Below are positions 1 to 10,940 of a DNA stretch of 64,000 nucleotides, one piece after another. The DNA is from Metabacillus niabensis (lineage in GTDB: Bacteria > Bacillota > Bacilli > Bacillales > Bacillaceae), in assembly GCF_902829255.1 (NCBI RefSeq), contig NZ_CADEPK010000001.1, forward strand, positions 1-64,000, read 5' to 3'. The notes under the pieces are model-generated. The model searched no databases. It had not been told where the DNA came from and saw only the letters and a program-made list of their open reading frames with translations. Both the position numbers and the translations under genes were made by a program. Each line of letters opens with the position of its first letter. Positions within the stretch are counted from its first letter, which is position 1.

Positions 1-83
1 CAATATGACTTATCACATTGTCTTCTTCCCTCTCTATTATAAACGGTTTAATTTGGAAATTGTTTCATAACTTTTACTTTTTT

Positions 84-545
84 TCAAAATTTTATATGTT
101 TTTTTAGGACGATCATATCCATACATTGAATACCATTTTCAAAAATCGCTTCTTCATAGTTATCTATGAAATAATTTTTTAGAATAGTCTCGATCCGAAA
201 ACCGCATTTTTGATAAAGAGCTAGCTGATTTATACTTGAATTGCCTGTTCCAATCACTACATGATGCTTACCGCTTGCCTCACTTTGCTTTGTGACAAAA
301 TGCAGGAGCTTTTTTGCTATTCCTCTTCCCCTATACTTAGCTTCCACAGCTATATTAACAATTTCATCTTCTTCTCCTCTTGGAACAACGACAATAACTC
401 CAACCAATTCATGCTGATATTCCGCCACAAAAACGATACCAGTCTTAAGATATTCAGCTATTTTCATTTTTGAAGGGTCTGCTTCAAGAAGGAGATGATA
501 TGGTGCTTCCTCTGTTTCAAGGAGCTTCCGAATTACGATTTCCAT
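84..545 (-). CDS. GNAT family N-acetyltransferase
   Basis: A 153-residue single-domain GNAT acyltransferase, which would move an acetyl group from acetyl-CoA to an amine substrate that the sequence does not identify. The acetyl-CoA binding signature is visible as VEAKYRGRGIAKKLL (motif A, R/Q-x-x-G-x-G/A), followed by IGTGNSSINQLALYQKCGFR, the usual motif B stretch with an Asn and the YQKCGF turn. There is no signal peptide. The start overlaps the end of the upstream dehydrogenase gene by 13 nt, so the two are probably cotranscribed. In B. subtilis ykwC neighbours the acetyltransferase gene ykwB, and this could be its counterpart, but substrate and orthology are not proven here. Confidence 0.85.
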   Translation of the reverse strand: MEIVIRKLLETEEAPYHLLLEADPSKMKIAEYLKTGIVFVAEYQHELVGVIVVVPRGEEDEIVNIAVEAKYRGRGIAKKLLHFVTKQSEASGKHHVVIGTGNSSINQLALYQKCGFRIETILKNYFIDNYEEAIFENGIQCMDMIVLKKHIKF

Positions 546-1399
546 AACTTTATCAACGCCTGTGTCCCACTGTTTTCTTCTCCAGATTGTGCTAGCTTTT
601 CATATAGTTCATGTGCAAGCTTTAATCCAGGAGTTTGCAAATCCATATTTCCCGATTCTTCAAGGGCAATTCCCATATCTTTAATAAAATGCTTTACAAA
701 GAATCCAGGTTCAAAATCATCAGCTAACATCCTTGGGGCGAGATTACTTAGTGACCAGCTTCCAGCCGCTCCTGTCGAAATACTCTTTAGGACATTAGCT
801 GGATCCAATCCTGAACTTTCAGCATAAGCAATCGCCTCACAAACTCCAATCATCCCTGCTGCTATTGCGATTTGATTACACATCTTAGTATGCTGACCTG
901 AGCCTGATTCCCCTTGATAAACAATATTTTGCCCCATTGTCTCAAAAATCGGTAAACAATACTCATATGCATCCTTATCACCGCCGACCATTATAGCAAG
1001 TCGTGCTTCCCTTGCACCGATATCACCACCTGAAACAGGAGCATCAAGAGCAAATAATTTTTTCCCCTTTGCTTCTTGATATATTTTCTTTGCTAAAGCA
1101 GGCTTTGAAGTTGTCATATCAATAATATATGTACCTGGACGAGCTGATTGAATAATGCCGTCTTGGCCTAAATAAACTTCCTCCACGTCTTGTGGATAAC
1201 CAATGATCGTAATAATGACGTCACAATCGCCCGCTAATTCCTGAACAGTATTTTTCCATACTGCACCTTGCTCGATAAGCTGTTCAGCCTTTTTCTTTGT
1301 ACGTGTATAGACTTGTAAAGGATAACCAGCGCGAAGAATATTTTTCGCCATGCTTTGTCCCATAACACCTAGTCCAATAAATCCAACGGTTTGCTTCAT
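533..1399 (-). CDS. ykwC: NAD(P)-dependent beta-hydroxyacid dehydrogenase (YkwC type)
   Basis: A 288-residue member of the 3-hydroxyisobutyrate dehydrogenase / 2-hydroxy-3-oxopropionate (tartronate semialdehyde) reductase family, oxidising a beta-hydroxyacid with NAD(P). The N-terminus has the Rossmann motif GFIGLGVMGQSMAKNIL, then the substrate-binding signature DAPVSGGDIGARE around residue 120 and the catalytic-lysine segment GSGQHTKMCNQIAIA around residue 170. Length is normal for the family and the protein should be cytosolic. It precedes the GNAT gene and overlaps it. The true substrate cannot be read from sequence; YkwC is the best named match by family and by its proximity to the pts genes, as in B. 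subtilis. Confidence 0.85.
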   Translation of the reverse strand: MKQTVGFIGLGVMGQSMAKNILRAGYPLQVYTRTKKKAEQLIEQGAVWKNTVQELAGDCDVIITIIGYPQDVEEVYLGQDGIIQSARPGTYIIDMTTSKPALAKKIYQEAKGKKLFALDAPVSGGDIGAREARLAIMVGGDKDAYEYCLPIFETMGQNIVYQGESGSGQHTKMCNQIAIAAGMIGVCEAIAYAESSGLDPANVLKSISTGAAGSWSLSNLAPRMLADDFEPGFFVKHFIKDMGIALEESGNMDLQTPGLKLAHELYEKLAQSGEENSGTQALIKLWKS

Positions 1400-1514
1400 T
1401 TTTGTTCCCCCTTATAAGAAGTAATAGTTACATTATAAAAGAATAAAGTAGTATTTTACCATTTTTTTCACAATCATTTTAACAATATAAATTTTCTCTT
1501 TTTGGTTAAAATAG

Positions 1515-2839
<1,325 letters not shown>

Positions 2840-2847
2840 CATCCCCT

Positions 2848-3633
2848 TTATATAGACTTTACCATTCCGCCATCAACTAAAAAGGTTTGTCCGGTCATAT
2901 AGGTGTTCATATCAGATAAGAGGAAACAAACATACGTAGCAAATTCCTCAGGCTTCCCATATCTTCCTAATGGAATTGTTTTGTTCATCATGTCCTCTAT
3001 TTCTTCTTTTGTTTTCCCTTGCTTATTAGCAGCAATCTCATCAAGTGATGCAACTCTATCAGTAGCAATTCTACCTGGTGCAACTGTGTTAATCAAAATC
3101 TCATATTGTGCTAGCTCGCTTGCAAGTGTCTTCGTTAACCCAATCATTCCAGTTCTAAACGTATTTGATAAAATTAGTCCAGGAATTGGCTCCTTTACTG
3201 AGGAAGAAGCAATATTAACAATTTTCCCACCATTCTTTTTCATATAAGGTAATGTTTCCCGAATGAAACGTATGTAGCTTAGAAGATTTAACTCAAACGC
3301 ATATTGCCAATCATCATCTGACATCTCTTCAAATGTTCCAGCAGGCGGACCACCAGCATTATTTACTAGTAAATCAATTGTTCCAAATTTTTCAACCGTT
3401 GCTTTTACTAATTGCTGAATTTCCTCCTTCTTCGTTACATTACATGCCTTATATTCAACTATTCCTTTGTTTACCTCAGTTAAATCTGTTTTTACCCTAC
3501 TTAATTTCTCCTCATCTCGACTTGATATCATGACATTTGCACCTAGTGATGCAAGTTGCTCTGCAATTGCTTTTCCTAATCCTTGGCTTGATGCAATAAC
3601 AAGTGCAGTTTTCCCTTGAAAATTACTGTACAT
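2848..3633 (-). CDS. SDR family oxidoreductase with atypical active site
   Basis: A 261-residue short-chain dehydrogenase/reductase resembling 3-oxoacyl-ACP reductases. It has the cofactor motif ASSQGLGKAIAEQL near residue 14, the NNAGG motif around residue 90 and a C-terminal MTGQTFLVDGGM. The serine segment NIASSSV is present, but where classical SDRs have Tyr-x-x-x-Lys this protein reads LSNTFRTGM, so the catalytic Tyr and Lys appear to be replaced. This variant may be shared by a subfamily, so activity may be retained by another mechanism or lost. No signal peptide. It is monocistronic and convergent with cypC; a functional link to fatty-acid hydroxylation is possible but unproven. Confidence 0.85.
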   Translation of the reverse strand: MYSNFQGKTALVIASSQGLGKAIAEQLASLGANVMISSRDEEKLSRVKTDLTEVNKGIVEYKACNVTKKEEIQQLVKATVEKFGTIDLLVNNAGGPPAGTFEEMSDDDWQYAFELNLLSYIRFIRETLPYMKKNGGKIVNIASSSVKEPIPGLILSNTFRTGMIGLTKTLASELAQYEILINTVAPGRIATDRVASLDEIAANKQGKTKEEIEDMMNKTIPLGRYGKPEEFATYVCFLLSDMNTYMTGQTFLVDGGMVKSI

Positions 3634-3790
3634 ATTTTCACCTCATCAATTTAGATCAATAGTATTACAGTTAATCTGCTTCTTTACCTTATTATTATGA
3701 CTTATCATATTAATATAAAACAGATTCAATTTTATATTTATAGAGGAAAAAAAGTAGTGTTATAGAATCATTATCTAGAGGTGATTGGTA

Positions 3791-4459
3791 ATGTTTAGGA
3801 AAGAGATGTATTTGTTTCATGATAATAAACCAGTCAAAACATTCTTTCGTCAGTATACAGAAGATGACTTTGAGCAATTGATTGCTATACAAAGGGAAAG
3901 CTTTCCACCGCCATTTCCGCCTGAATTATGGTGGAATAAAGCGCAGTTGCATAACCATGTAACAATTTTTCCAGAAGGTGCTCTTTGTGCTGAGATTGAT
4001 GGAACGATTATTGGCTCGATAACTGGATTAATCGTACAATTTGATCCACTTCATCCCAATCATACATGGGAGGAGATAACTAATAATGGATACATTCATA
4101 ACCATAACCCAAATGGAAATACGTTATATATTGTTGATATATGTGTTGCTCCGCCATATCGTAAATTAGGAGTAGGGAAATGGCTAATGCAATCCATGTA
4201 TGAAACGGTCATTTCATTAGACCTCGACAGATTGTTAGGTGGAGGAAGACTTCCTGGCTATTCTAAGGTTAGTCATGAAAAATCAATTGATGAATATGTA
4301 AACAATGTTCTGAACGGAACATTAAAGGACCCGGTCATGTCCTTCTTATTGCGTTGCGGACGTACACCTGTTTGTCCAGTTAAAAATTACCTTGAAGATA
4401 AAGAATCTTGTAACTATGGCATGCTAATGGAGTGGCGGAATCCGTTTAAGAGTTGTTAA
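3791..4459 (+). CDS. GNAT family N-acetyltransferase
   Basis: A protein of about 222 residues with a GNAT fold. The acetyl-CoA motif is VDICVAPPYRKLGVGKWLMQSM around residues 115-135, and a long insertion (PGYSKVSHEKSIDEYV) follows, as in larger GNAT enzymes acting on small molecules. The start chosen is the ATG at 3791, since AGAGGTG at 3777-3783 sits 7 nt upstream; an in-frame TTG at 3785 lies too close to that site. The gene is alone on this strand, followed by a decayed gene. Substrate unknown. Confidence 0.8.
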   Translation: MFRKEMYLFHDNKPVKTFFRQYTEDDFEQLIAIQRESFPPPFPPELWWNKAQLHNHVTIFPEGALCAEIDGTIIGSITGLIVQFDPLHPNHTWEEITNNGYIHNHNPNGNTLYIVDICVAPPYRKLGVGKWLMQSMYETVISLDLDRLLGGGRLPGYSKVSHEKSIDEYVNNVLNGTLKDPVMSFLLRCGRTPVCPVKNYLEDKESCNYGMLMEWRNPFKSC

Positions 4460-4521
4460 CTGTCGTTCCTATTACAATTCGATAATTAATTGGAAGATAT
4501 AAACAGAGGTGGTTATGAACA

Positions 4522-5152
4522 ATGAAAAACGATAGAGATTTACCTGATAAATCTTATTTTTGAAGGCATTGAAAAGAAGGCTAGATGAGAGTCATATTGA
4601 AAGGACCAAAATTGTAGAAAAACTCTCGATTAACTACGCAGGCTTTCGAGGAGAACAATCGATTGAATATTACTCACTTTAATAGATAACAAAACAAATC
4701 GAATATTACACGAATATCAGGCTACAGAGAATCAATAATTGTTATTTTCAAATCGATTACCTCATCGTTAGCCAAAAGTATTGATAATTATGTAAGTAAA
4801 ACATATAAAAGGGATACTTTATTTCGATAGAAAGTTTAATCAACTGCTCCGAATTGATGACTCGAGTAAAGAAACAGGCTTTCCTGACCCTATCCTTCAA
4901 GTAAACCGCCAAAAATCACAACTACAATATTTTCTCCGAAAACACAATTTACCTAATGTTCCAGTTATTCCATTAGTGATTATAAGTTATCCTTCAACAA
5001 TCATTAAAGTAACTCCAGATCATAAAGATGTATCCCAAGTTGTCATACATTCAGGAGCATTACCATATAAAGATAGGAAATATATTCTAGAGATTTCCAA
5101 ACTTAAAGAATCGATACGAAATACTGATTTGGAAGTATATTTAAGTAATTGA
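4522..5152 (+). pseudogene. Decayed NERD (nuclease-related domain) protein gene
   Basis: No open frame remains, but conceptual translation across frames gives a recognisable Bacillus NERD-domain protein. The N-terminal part MKNDRDLPDKSYF shifts frame at 4558-4562 into LKALKRRLDESHIERT and then YAGFRGEQSIEYY, ending in stops near 4680. FQIDYLIVSQKY follows around 4750-4785, then several stops and indels exactly where the catalytic EVKN stretch should be. A clean 110-codon tail starts near 4817 (LYFDRKFNQLL, GFPDPILQVNRQ, HNLPNVPVIPLVI) and ends at TGA 5150-5152. A ribosome binding site (AGAGGTGG) remains upstream. Multiple lesions rule out a single sequencing error. Confidence 0.75.
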
Positions 5153-5214
5153 AAGTATTTGTGAATTAATGGAAGTATTTATTTTTACGAATGAAGATTA
5201 TTCACAGTAATAGA

Positions 5215-5245
5215 GAAAAAGACAGGCTATATGCCTGTCTTTTTC
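5215..5245 (-). terminator. Terminator of the ptsGHI operon
   Basis: A perfect 13-bp inverted repeat (GAAAAAGACAGGC and its complement) with a 5-nt loop, 4 nt after the ptsI stop codon. It ends in a T tract on the minus strand and could also work on the plus strand. Confidence 0.9.
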
Positions 5246-5248
5246 AAA

Positions 5249-6967
5249 TTATACATTAAATGTCTCTTTAACAAATGCAACGACTTCTTCAGTTGTGCTC
5301 ATGCCAAGAACTTTTTCTTTTACAGATTGTGCTTCTGCTTTTGAAAGTCCTTTAATTTGAGTACGTGCTGGAAGAATTGATGTTGCACTCATAGAGAATT
5401 CATCAAGACCAAGTCCTAATAATAATGGGATAGCGATCGGGTCGCCAGCCATTTCTCCACACATACCAGCCCATTTGCCTTCTTTATGTGCTGCATCAAT
5501 AACCATTGAAACAAGACGTAAGATTGCAGGGTTGTATGGTTGATATAAGTATGATACACGTTCGTTCATACGATCTGCTGCCATTGTGTATTGGATAAGG
5601 TCATTTGTACCAATACTGAAGAAGTCAACTTCTTTCGCAAATTGGTCTGCCATAACTGCTGTTGATGGAATTTCAACCATCATTCCAATTTCAATATTGT
5701 CAGATACTTGAACACCGTTAGCTACTAGCTTTTCTTTTTCTTCTAAAAGAATCGCCTTAGCTTCTCTAAATTCAGAAACAGTTGCAATCATTGGGAACAT
5801 GATACGTAGGTTTCCGTATGTGCTAGCACGAAGTAAAGCACGTAATTGAGTGCGGAAAATATCTTGCTCTTCCAAACATAAGCGAATTGCTCTAAATCCT
5901 AAGAAAGGGTTCATTTCTTTTGGTAGGTGTAAGTATGGTAATTCTTTATCTCCACCGATGTCTAAAGTACGGACAACGACTGGCTTTCCTTCCATTCTTT
6001 CAAGAACAGCTTTATATGCTTCAAATTGCTCGTCCTCAGTTGGAAGCTGGTCTCTTCCCATGTATAAAAATTCTGTACGGTATAATCCGACTGCTTCACC
6101 GCCATTTTCGATAACACCTTTTACATCATCAGGTGTTCCGATGTTTGCAGCAAGTTCAACATGTTGACCATCTTTTGAAACAGTTGGCTCATTGACTAAT
6201 TTAGCCCATTCAGCCTTCTGTGCTTCATATTTAGCGCGTTTTTCTTCATATTGAGCAATGACTTCTGCTGAAGGGTTAATGATAACATCACCATCTAAAC
6301 CATCAACAATAACCATTACGTCATTTTCAATACTTGAAGTCGCTTGTTTAGTCCCTACAACTGCTGGTATTTCCATTGAACGAGCCATAATCGCTGAATG
6401 TGATGTACGACCACCAATATCAGTTGTAAAACCTTTAACAAATTGACGATTTAATTGAGCAGTATCAGAAGGTGTTAAATCCTCAGCAATAATAACAACC
6501 TCTTCAGAAATAAGGCTCGGATTTGGAATTTGAACACCAAGTAAGTGAGCAATTACACGTTTTGTTACGTCACGAATATCTGCTGCACGTTCTTTCATGT
6601 ATTCATTATCCATAGATTCAAACATTGAAACAAACATATCAGCTGTTTCTCTCATTGCGAATTCTGCATTTACAGATTCTGTGTTAATTTTATCTAATAC
6701 AGGATTAAGTAATTCGGGATCACTTAATACTAATAAATGTGCTGCAAAAATTTCTGCTTTATCAGCACCTAGTTCACGGTTTGCATGTTCTTTAATTTTT
6801 TCAAGTTCTTCTTTAGATTGGCTGATCGCTTGTTCAAAACGTTGCTTTTCAGCTTCCTTATCAGCAATCTCCCTTTTTTCGATCGTAAGCTCTGGCTCTT
6901 CTAAACGGTATGCTTTTGCAATCGCAATACCTGCTGAAGCTCCGATCCCTTTTAGGTTATTACTCAT
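5249..6967 (-). CDS. ptsI: PTS enzyme I (phosphoenolpyruvate-protein phosphotransferase)
   Basis: The general cytosolic PTS enzyme I: it autophosphorylates from phosphoenolpyruvate and passes the phosphate to HPr. The 572-residue length is typical for Bacillus. The phosphorylated histidine is His190 in [16 protein letters not shown], and the PEP-binding barrel carries the signature [13 protein letters not shown] and the catalytic Cys region [12 protein letters not shown] near residue 500. Its ATG overlaps the ptsH stop by one base (TAATG), so translation is coupled. It is the last gene of ptsG-ptsH-ptsI and is followed by a strong terminator. Confidence 0.98.
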   Translation of the reverse strand: MSNNLKGIGASAGIAIAKAYRLEEPELTIEKREIADKEAEKQRFEQAISQSKEELEKIKEHANRELGADKAEIFAAHLLVLSDPELLNPVLDKINTESVNAEFAMRETADMFVSMFESMDNEYMKERAADIRDVTKRVIAHLLGVQIPNPSLISEEVVIIAEDLTPSDTAQLNRQFVKGFTTDIGGRTSHSAIMARSMEIPAVVGTKQATSSIENDVMVIVDGLDGDVIINPSAEVIAQYEEKRAKYEAQKAEWAKLVNEPTVSKDGQHVELAANIGTPDDVKGVIENGGEAVGLYRTEFLYMGRDQLPTEDEQFEAYKAVLERMEGKPVVVRTLDIGGDKELPYLHLPKEMNPFLGFRAIRLCLEEQDIFRTQLRALLRASTYGNLRIMFPMIATVSEFREAKAILLEEKEKLVANGVQVSDNIEIGMMVEIPSTAVMADQFAKEVDFFSIGTNDLIQYTMAADRMNERVSYLYQPYNPAILRLVSMVIDAAHKEGKWAGMCGEMAGDPIAIPLLLGLGLDEFSMSATSILPARTQIKGLSKAEAQSVKEKVLGMSTTEEVVAFVKETFNV

Positions 6968-7233
6968 TATTCGCCAAGCCCCTCGTTTTTCAATGTTTCT
7001 GTAATTCCAGCAATTGCTTCATCTGCATCTGAACCAGCTGAAATAATCTTAATTTGGGCACCTTGAGGAATTCCTAAAGACATAACACCCATAATTGATT
7101 TTAAGTTAACAGTCTTACCGTTATATTCTAAGTTTACATCTGCATCAAATTTGCTAGCCGCTTGCACTAATACTGTTGCAGGACGTGCGTGAATTCCTGT
7201 TTCTGCTGTTACTGTAAATGTTTTTTCTGCCAT
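6967..7233 (-). CDS. ptsH: Phosphocarrier protein HPr
   Basis: An 88-residue HPr, the shuttle between enzyme I and the sugar-specific EIIA domains and, when phosphorylated on Ser46, the corepressor that lets CcpA bind cre sites. His15 is in ETGIHARPA and Ser46 in [12 protein letters not shown], both intact. AAAGGAG lies upstream of the ATG. It sits between ptsG and ptsI; a 154-nt gap to ptsG contains a strong hairpin that may separate ptsG from ptsHI expression. The intact Ser46 agrees with the cre-like sites seen elsewhere in the window. Confidence 0.98.
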   Translation of the reverse strand: MAEKTFTVTAETGIHARPATVLVQAASKFDADVNLEYNGKTVNLKSIMGVMSLGIPQGAQIKIISAGSDADEAIAGITETLKNEGLGE

Positions 7234-7342
7234 TTTTCATCAATCTCCTTTAAAATCTTTCAATATTCTACAAGTTTCTATTTTAACAGTGAATGAACTC
7301 AAAAGACAAGTATGTCGTATTAGAAATAGAAATTTAATCATA

Positions 7343-7378
7343 TTTTGCGCCTTACTATTCGTTTAGTAAGGCACAAAA
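7343..7378 (-). promoter_or_regulatory. Hairpin between ptsG and ptsH
   Basis: The inverted repeat TTTTGCGCCTTACTA / TAGTAAGGCACAAAA has one mismatch (14 of 15 pairs) and a 6-nt loop, between the ptsG stop and ptsH. No long T tract follows on the minus strand, so it may be a partial terminator or an RNA-processing or stability element that sets the ptsG to ptsHI ratio. Confidence 0.6.
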
Positions 7379-7387
7379 TAGCTTAGA

Positions 7388-9496
7388 TTAACCCTCTATA
7401 GAAATAATATTTTCATCTTTTGCATTTACTTTACCAGTTGATTGAAGCTTAATTGATTGACCTTCTTTAAGATTTGTAAACACAATCGGTGTCATAATAG
7501 ATGGTGCAAGTCCCTTCACTTTTTCGATATCGACTTCAAGTAGTTTTTGACCTTGTTCGACAATATCCCCTTCTTTTACAAAGGTTGTAAAGCCTTCACC
7601 TTTAAGATTAACTGTATCAATACCAAAGTGGATTAAAATTTCCTTTCCACCATCTGATTGGATTCCAATCGCGTGCTTTGTTGGGAATACATTCAGAATT
7701 TTACCATTTACTGGTGAGACAACTGTACCTTCTGTTGGTAAAATTGCAAATCCATCACCCATCATTTTTCCAGAGAAGACTTGGTCAGGTACTTCTGAAA
7801 TTTCTTTTATTTCACCTGTTAGAGGTGCAACAATTGTTTCATTTACAATTTCGTTTTGCAGGCCATCTGCTACTACATCTTCTACTTGTTCACGAACTTC
7901 TTGCTGTTGAGAAGCTGTTTTTGTCACGCGAGGTTTCTTTCCTGCCATTACATCTTGAATTTGTGTTTTTAAATTATCCGATTTTGGTCCGAAAATTGCT
8001 TGAATATTATTTCCAACTTCAAGAACACCTGAAGCACCTAATTTTTTCAAACGATCTTTATCGACATTTTTCGCATCATTTACAGTAACACGTAAACGAG
8101 TAATACATGCGTCTAAATGTTTGATATTTTCTTGTCCACCTAAAGAAGCTAAAATTTGCACTGGTAATTCGCCAGCATCAGTTGTTGCTGCAGAAGAATC
8201 ATCAGAAGTTTCAACTGATGCATCTTCACGACCTGGAGTCATTAAGTTCCATTTGCGAATCGCAAAGCGGAAACCAAAATAGTAAATAACTGCAAGAACT
8301 AAACCAACTGGAATTACTAACCACCAATGTGTTTGTGGATTTAACATACCAAAGAGAATAAAGTCAATTAATCCACCGGAGAATGTCATCCCGATTTTAA
8401 CGTCTAAAATATGCATAGTCATAAATGATAATCCGGCAAAAATAGCGTGGATTCCAAATAGTACAGGTGCTACGAACAAGAATGAGAATTCAAGTGGTTC
8501 AGTAATACCTGTTAGGAAAGATGTTAACGCTGCAGAACCCATTAGGCCGGCCACAATCTTTTTATTCTCAGGTTTTGCTTCATGATAAATCGCTAAAGCT
8601 GCTGCTGGAAGACCGAACATCATGAATGGGAATTTACCAGTCATGAATGTACCTGCTGTTAAATCTTGTACACCATCTTTAATCTGGTTAAAGAAAATCG
8701 TTTGGTCACCACGTACAGTATCACCTGCAGCGTTAACATATGAACCAAACTCAAACCAGAATGGAGAATAGAAAATATGGTGTAAACCAAATGGAATTAA
8801 TGAACGTTCAATGACACCAAAGATAAATGCAGCCAACGTTCTATTTGCATCTAATAAGTTTGTTGAGAATGCATTTAAGCCTGACTGAATTGGTGGCCAA
8901 ACAAAATACATAATGATACCAAGAACAACAGCTGAAGCTGCAGTCGCAATAGGTACAAATCGTTTACCTGCAAAGAAACCTAAGTATTGCGGAAGTTCAA
9001 TTGTAAAGAATTTATTATACATATAAGATGCCAATACCCCTACAATAATCCCGCCAAATACACCAGTTTGCAATGTCGGTATACCTAATACATTTCCATA
9101 AGCTGCACTATGGTTTGCTAAAAATTCAGCTAAAGCAGCAGAATCTGTCGGCATTACGCCTAAGCCTTTTAAAATACTGCTCATCGTAATATTCATAATT
9201 AAATATCCGATTAATGCAGCAATCCCTGCTACACCATCACCATTTGCTAAGCCAATTGCAACCCCTACAGCAAATAATACCGGTAAATTAGAGAAAACGA
9301 TATTTCCCGCATTTTCCATTACACTTGCTATAAGAACTACCCAATCACTTGTTAGAAATGGAGCAAGATTAGTTAGTGTTTCGTTTTGCAAAGCATTTCC
9401 TAATGCTAGCAATAGACCAGCAGCTGGTAATAACGCAACTGGTAACATGAGTGCACGTCCAATCTTTTGAAGGACGCCAAAAGCATTTTTAAACAT
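7388..9496 (-). CDS. ptsG: PTS glucose transporter EIICBA
   Basis: A 702-residue fused glucose permease of the PTS, which imports and phosphorylates glucose at the membrane. The order is EIIC (about residues 1-410, many membrane helices, with [12 protein letters not shown]), EIIB with its phosphocysteine Cys464 in [11 protein letters not shown], a linker rich in Gln/Glu, and EIIA with His623 in [10 protein letters not shown]. The domain order matches B. subtilis PtsG. It is preceded by a leader with a terminator that the adjacent antiterminator GlcT is expected to control, and followed by ptsH-ptsI. Confidence 0.97.
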   Translation of the reverse strand: MFKNAFGVLQKIGRALMLPVALLPAAGLLLALGNALQNETLTNLAPFLTSDWVVLIASVMENAGNIVFSNLPVLFAVGVAIGLANGDGVAGIAALIGYLIMNITMSSILKGLGVMPTDSAALAEFLANHSAAYGNVLGIPTLQTGVFGGIIVGVLASYMYNKFFTIELPQYLGFFAGKRFVPIATAASAVVLGIIMYFVWPPIQSGLNAFSTNLLDANRTLAAFIFGVIERSLIPFGLHHIFYSPFWFEFGSYVNAAGDTVRGDQTIFFNQIKDGVQDLTAGTFMTGKFPFMMFGLPAAALAIYHEAKPENKKIVAGLMGSAALTSFLTGITEPLEFSFLFVAPVLFGIHAIFAGLSFMTMHILDVKIGMTFSGGLIDFILFGMLNPQTHWWLVIPVGLVLAVIYYFGFRFAIRKWNLMTPGREDASVETSDDSSAATTDAGELPVQILASLGGQENIKHLDACITRLRVTVNDAKNVDKDRLKKLGASGVLEVGNNIQAIFGPKSDNLKTQIQDVMAGKKPRVTKTASQQQEVREQVEDVVADGLQNEIVNETIVAPLTGEIKEISEVPDQVFSGKMMGDGFAILPTEGTVVSPVNGKILNVFPTKHAIGIQSDGGKEILIHFGIDTVNLKGEGFTTFVKEGDIVEQGQKLLEVDIEKVKGLAPSIMTPIVFTNLKEGQSIKLQSTGKVNAKDENIISIEG

Positions 9497-9601
9497 AATA
9501 AAATAAACCTCCTACCTTTTAATTAAGCAACAAGATAAACAAGAAACAAACAGAATTAACCGTTTACAGTTAACCTGCAAACAAGTCAAAACAAACAAAA
9601 A

Positions 9602-9684
9602 AGGCATGGTGAACAGGTGCTTAATTTACTAATAGGTATACTTCCCCAAAATAGCAAATAAAACACGCTTGTTCACTCATGCCT
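9602..9684 (-). promoter_or_regulatory. ptsG leader terminator / GlcT antitermination region
   Basis: In the minus-strand ptsG leader, AGGCATGAGTGAACAAGCGTG (9664-9684) pairs imperfectly with CACCTGTTCACCATGCCT (9602-9619), and a T-rich tract follows on the transcript. Position (between glcT and ptsG), size and the neighbouring BglG-family regulator fit the RNA antiterminator/terminator switch known for Bacillus ptsG. The exact RAT boundaries were not derived. Confidence 0.75.
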
Positions 9685-9721
9685 GATCGAATCAGTAACA
9701 CGTGAATAAGATCGGTTACAT

Positions 9722-10561
9722 TTATTTATTTGTTAAACGGTATAAGTGCATTGTTAAATATACGGTTTCTGCTTCATAAACAGGTTTCTTTAATACTTGT
9801 TGCATGACTTTAATCATTTTCCATGAAGTATTGTAGCATAAAGGATATTCCTTTTTCAACAAAAAAGATAATTTTTCTGGTTCAGCTAAAGATTCACCGG
9901 AGTTTACCCGCTCAATTGTATAGCGTAAATGTCGGACTAGTCTTAAATAATTCACACTTTCTCTATCAACAGTTATTTTAAGGGACTCCTCAATAACATC
10001 TGTTAAATGGCTTATTAGCTGTGAGTATTGATTTACCTCTGATAACGGCTTATTTGTGATAGAGCTATGGATATGCAAGGCAATAAAACCAATTTCTCCA
10101 TTTGGTAACTGTACATTCAACCTCTTATTTAATCGTTTTATAACATCAGTAGCAAGTTCATACTCAAAAGGATAGAGAGATTTCGTTTCAAGCAAGAAAG
10201 GATTCTTTATATCCATCCCTTGTTGCAAACGCTTTAACGCAAAGGTGATATGGTCAGTTAATGCAATATGAATATGCTCATTAAGTGGATGGTTCACTCT
10301 TTCCGCAATATAACGTATCTCATCTTGAATAATCTCGAGCATTTCATCATCAATATCAGTCAATAGCATTTTATATTGCTCTTGTTCTTTTTTGTTTGTT
10401 AATACAAACATTTTTTCAATATTATCTTCTTCAATTACATCTCCTGGTTTCTTGCCAAATCCAATTCCTTTTCCTATTAAAACAACTTCGCCATATGACT
10501 GATGTTCAACAATTAAAACATTGTTATTTAATGATTTTTTTATGATAAAGGACCCCGTCAT
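9722..10561 (-). CDS. glcT: PtsGHI operon antiterminator GlcT
   Basis: A BglG/SacY-family RNA-binding antiterminator that, when glucose is transported, stabilises an antiterminator in the ptsG leader. It has an N-terminal CAT RNA-binding domain (GSFIIKKSLNNNVLI, VVLIGKGIGFGKKPGD) and two PRD domains with conserved histidines (NHPLNEHIHIALTDHI; FIALHIHSS; YLTMHLYRL). The start is the ATG at 10561 (MTGSF): AAAGGAG ends 9 nt before it, and an upstream in-frame TTG actually contains the ribosome binding site. It lies directly upstream of ptsG, in the same order as in B. subtilis. Confidence 0.93.
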   Translation of the reverse strand: MTGSFIIKKSLNNNVLIVEHQSYGEVVLIGKGIGFGKKPGDVIEEDNIEKMFVLTNKKEQEQYKMLLTDIDDEMLEIIQDEIRYIAERVNHPLNEHIHIALTDHITFALKRLQQGMDIKNPFLLETKSLYPFEYELATDVIKRLNKRLNVQLPNGEIGFIALHIHSSITNKPLSEVNQYSQLISHLTDVIEESLKITVDRESVNYLRLVRHLRYTIERVNSGESLAEPEKLSFLLKKEYPLCYNTSWKMIKVMQQVLKKPVYEAETVYLTMHLYRLTNK

Positions 10562-10591
10562 GAATCCACAACTCCTTTGCAATCCAATCCT

Positions 10592-10687
10592 TCATATCGT
10601 ACAAGAGATATATGCCCTTTCCAGCTGTTGTATAAGTTCTTGTATTTTCTCTTCTGTTATTTTGGCTTTCTTTTTGAAAAAAAACAT
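10592..10687 (-). CDS. Possible 31-residue small protein upstream of glcT
   Basis: An open frame of 31 codons, beginning MFFFKKKAKITEEK and continuing as a Gln/Glu/Lys-rich probable helix (IQELIQQLERAYIS). GGTGGAG stands 6 nt before the ATG, better than chance. It ends 30 nt before the glcT start codon. I recognise no family. It may be a small protein, a leader peptide for glcT, or a leftover of a longer gene. Confidence 0.4.
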   Translation of the reverse strand: MFFFKKKAKITEEKIQELIQQLERAYISCTI

Positions 10688-10840
10688 GTAAACTCCACCT
10701 ACCATAAAATTATCAATTATGTATTAACTAAACGATTCCTTTATTCTCCATTTACCTAATTGTACCATTTGCTCTTGAAAGTAAAATCTCAAATTTTAAA
10801 AACAATGAACTTTAGCAAAAGTGGATGACTCAAAACCAAA

Positions 10841-10852
10841 GGGTCAGACCCC
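10841..10852. repeat. Short palindromic repeat, GGGTCAGACCCC type
   Basis: A copy of the GGGG(A/T)C-x-G(A/T)CCCC-like palindrome that recurs near 29.6, 34.2, 58.8 and 62.2 kb. The rest of 10688-11044 holds a terminator, a relic of a nitroreductase gene and no intact gene. Confidence 0.5.
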
Positions 10853-10917
10853 TCATCTAGAATTAAGAAACGAGAGTTAAAAGGATGGTGGAGTGTTTTT
10901 CATATATTGTTCTTAAT

Positions 10918-10940
10918 AAAAAAAGGGCTGAACCCAGCCC
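10918..10940 (-). terminator. Probable terminator downstream of the pectate lyase gene
   Basis: On the minus strand GGGCTG-GGTT-CAGCCC is followed by seven Ts, about 105 nt after the pectate lyase stop. It overlaps the start of the nitroreductase relic. Confidence 0.6.
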
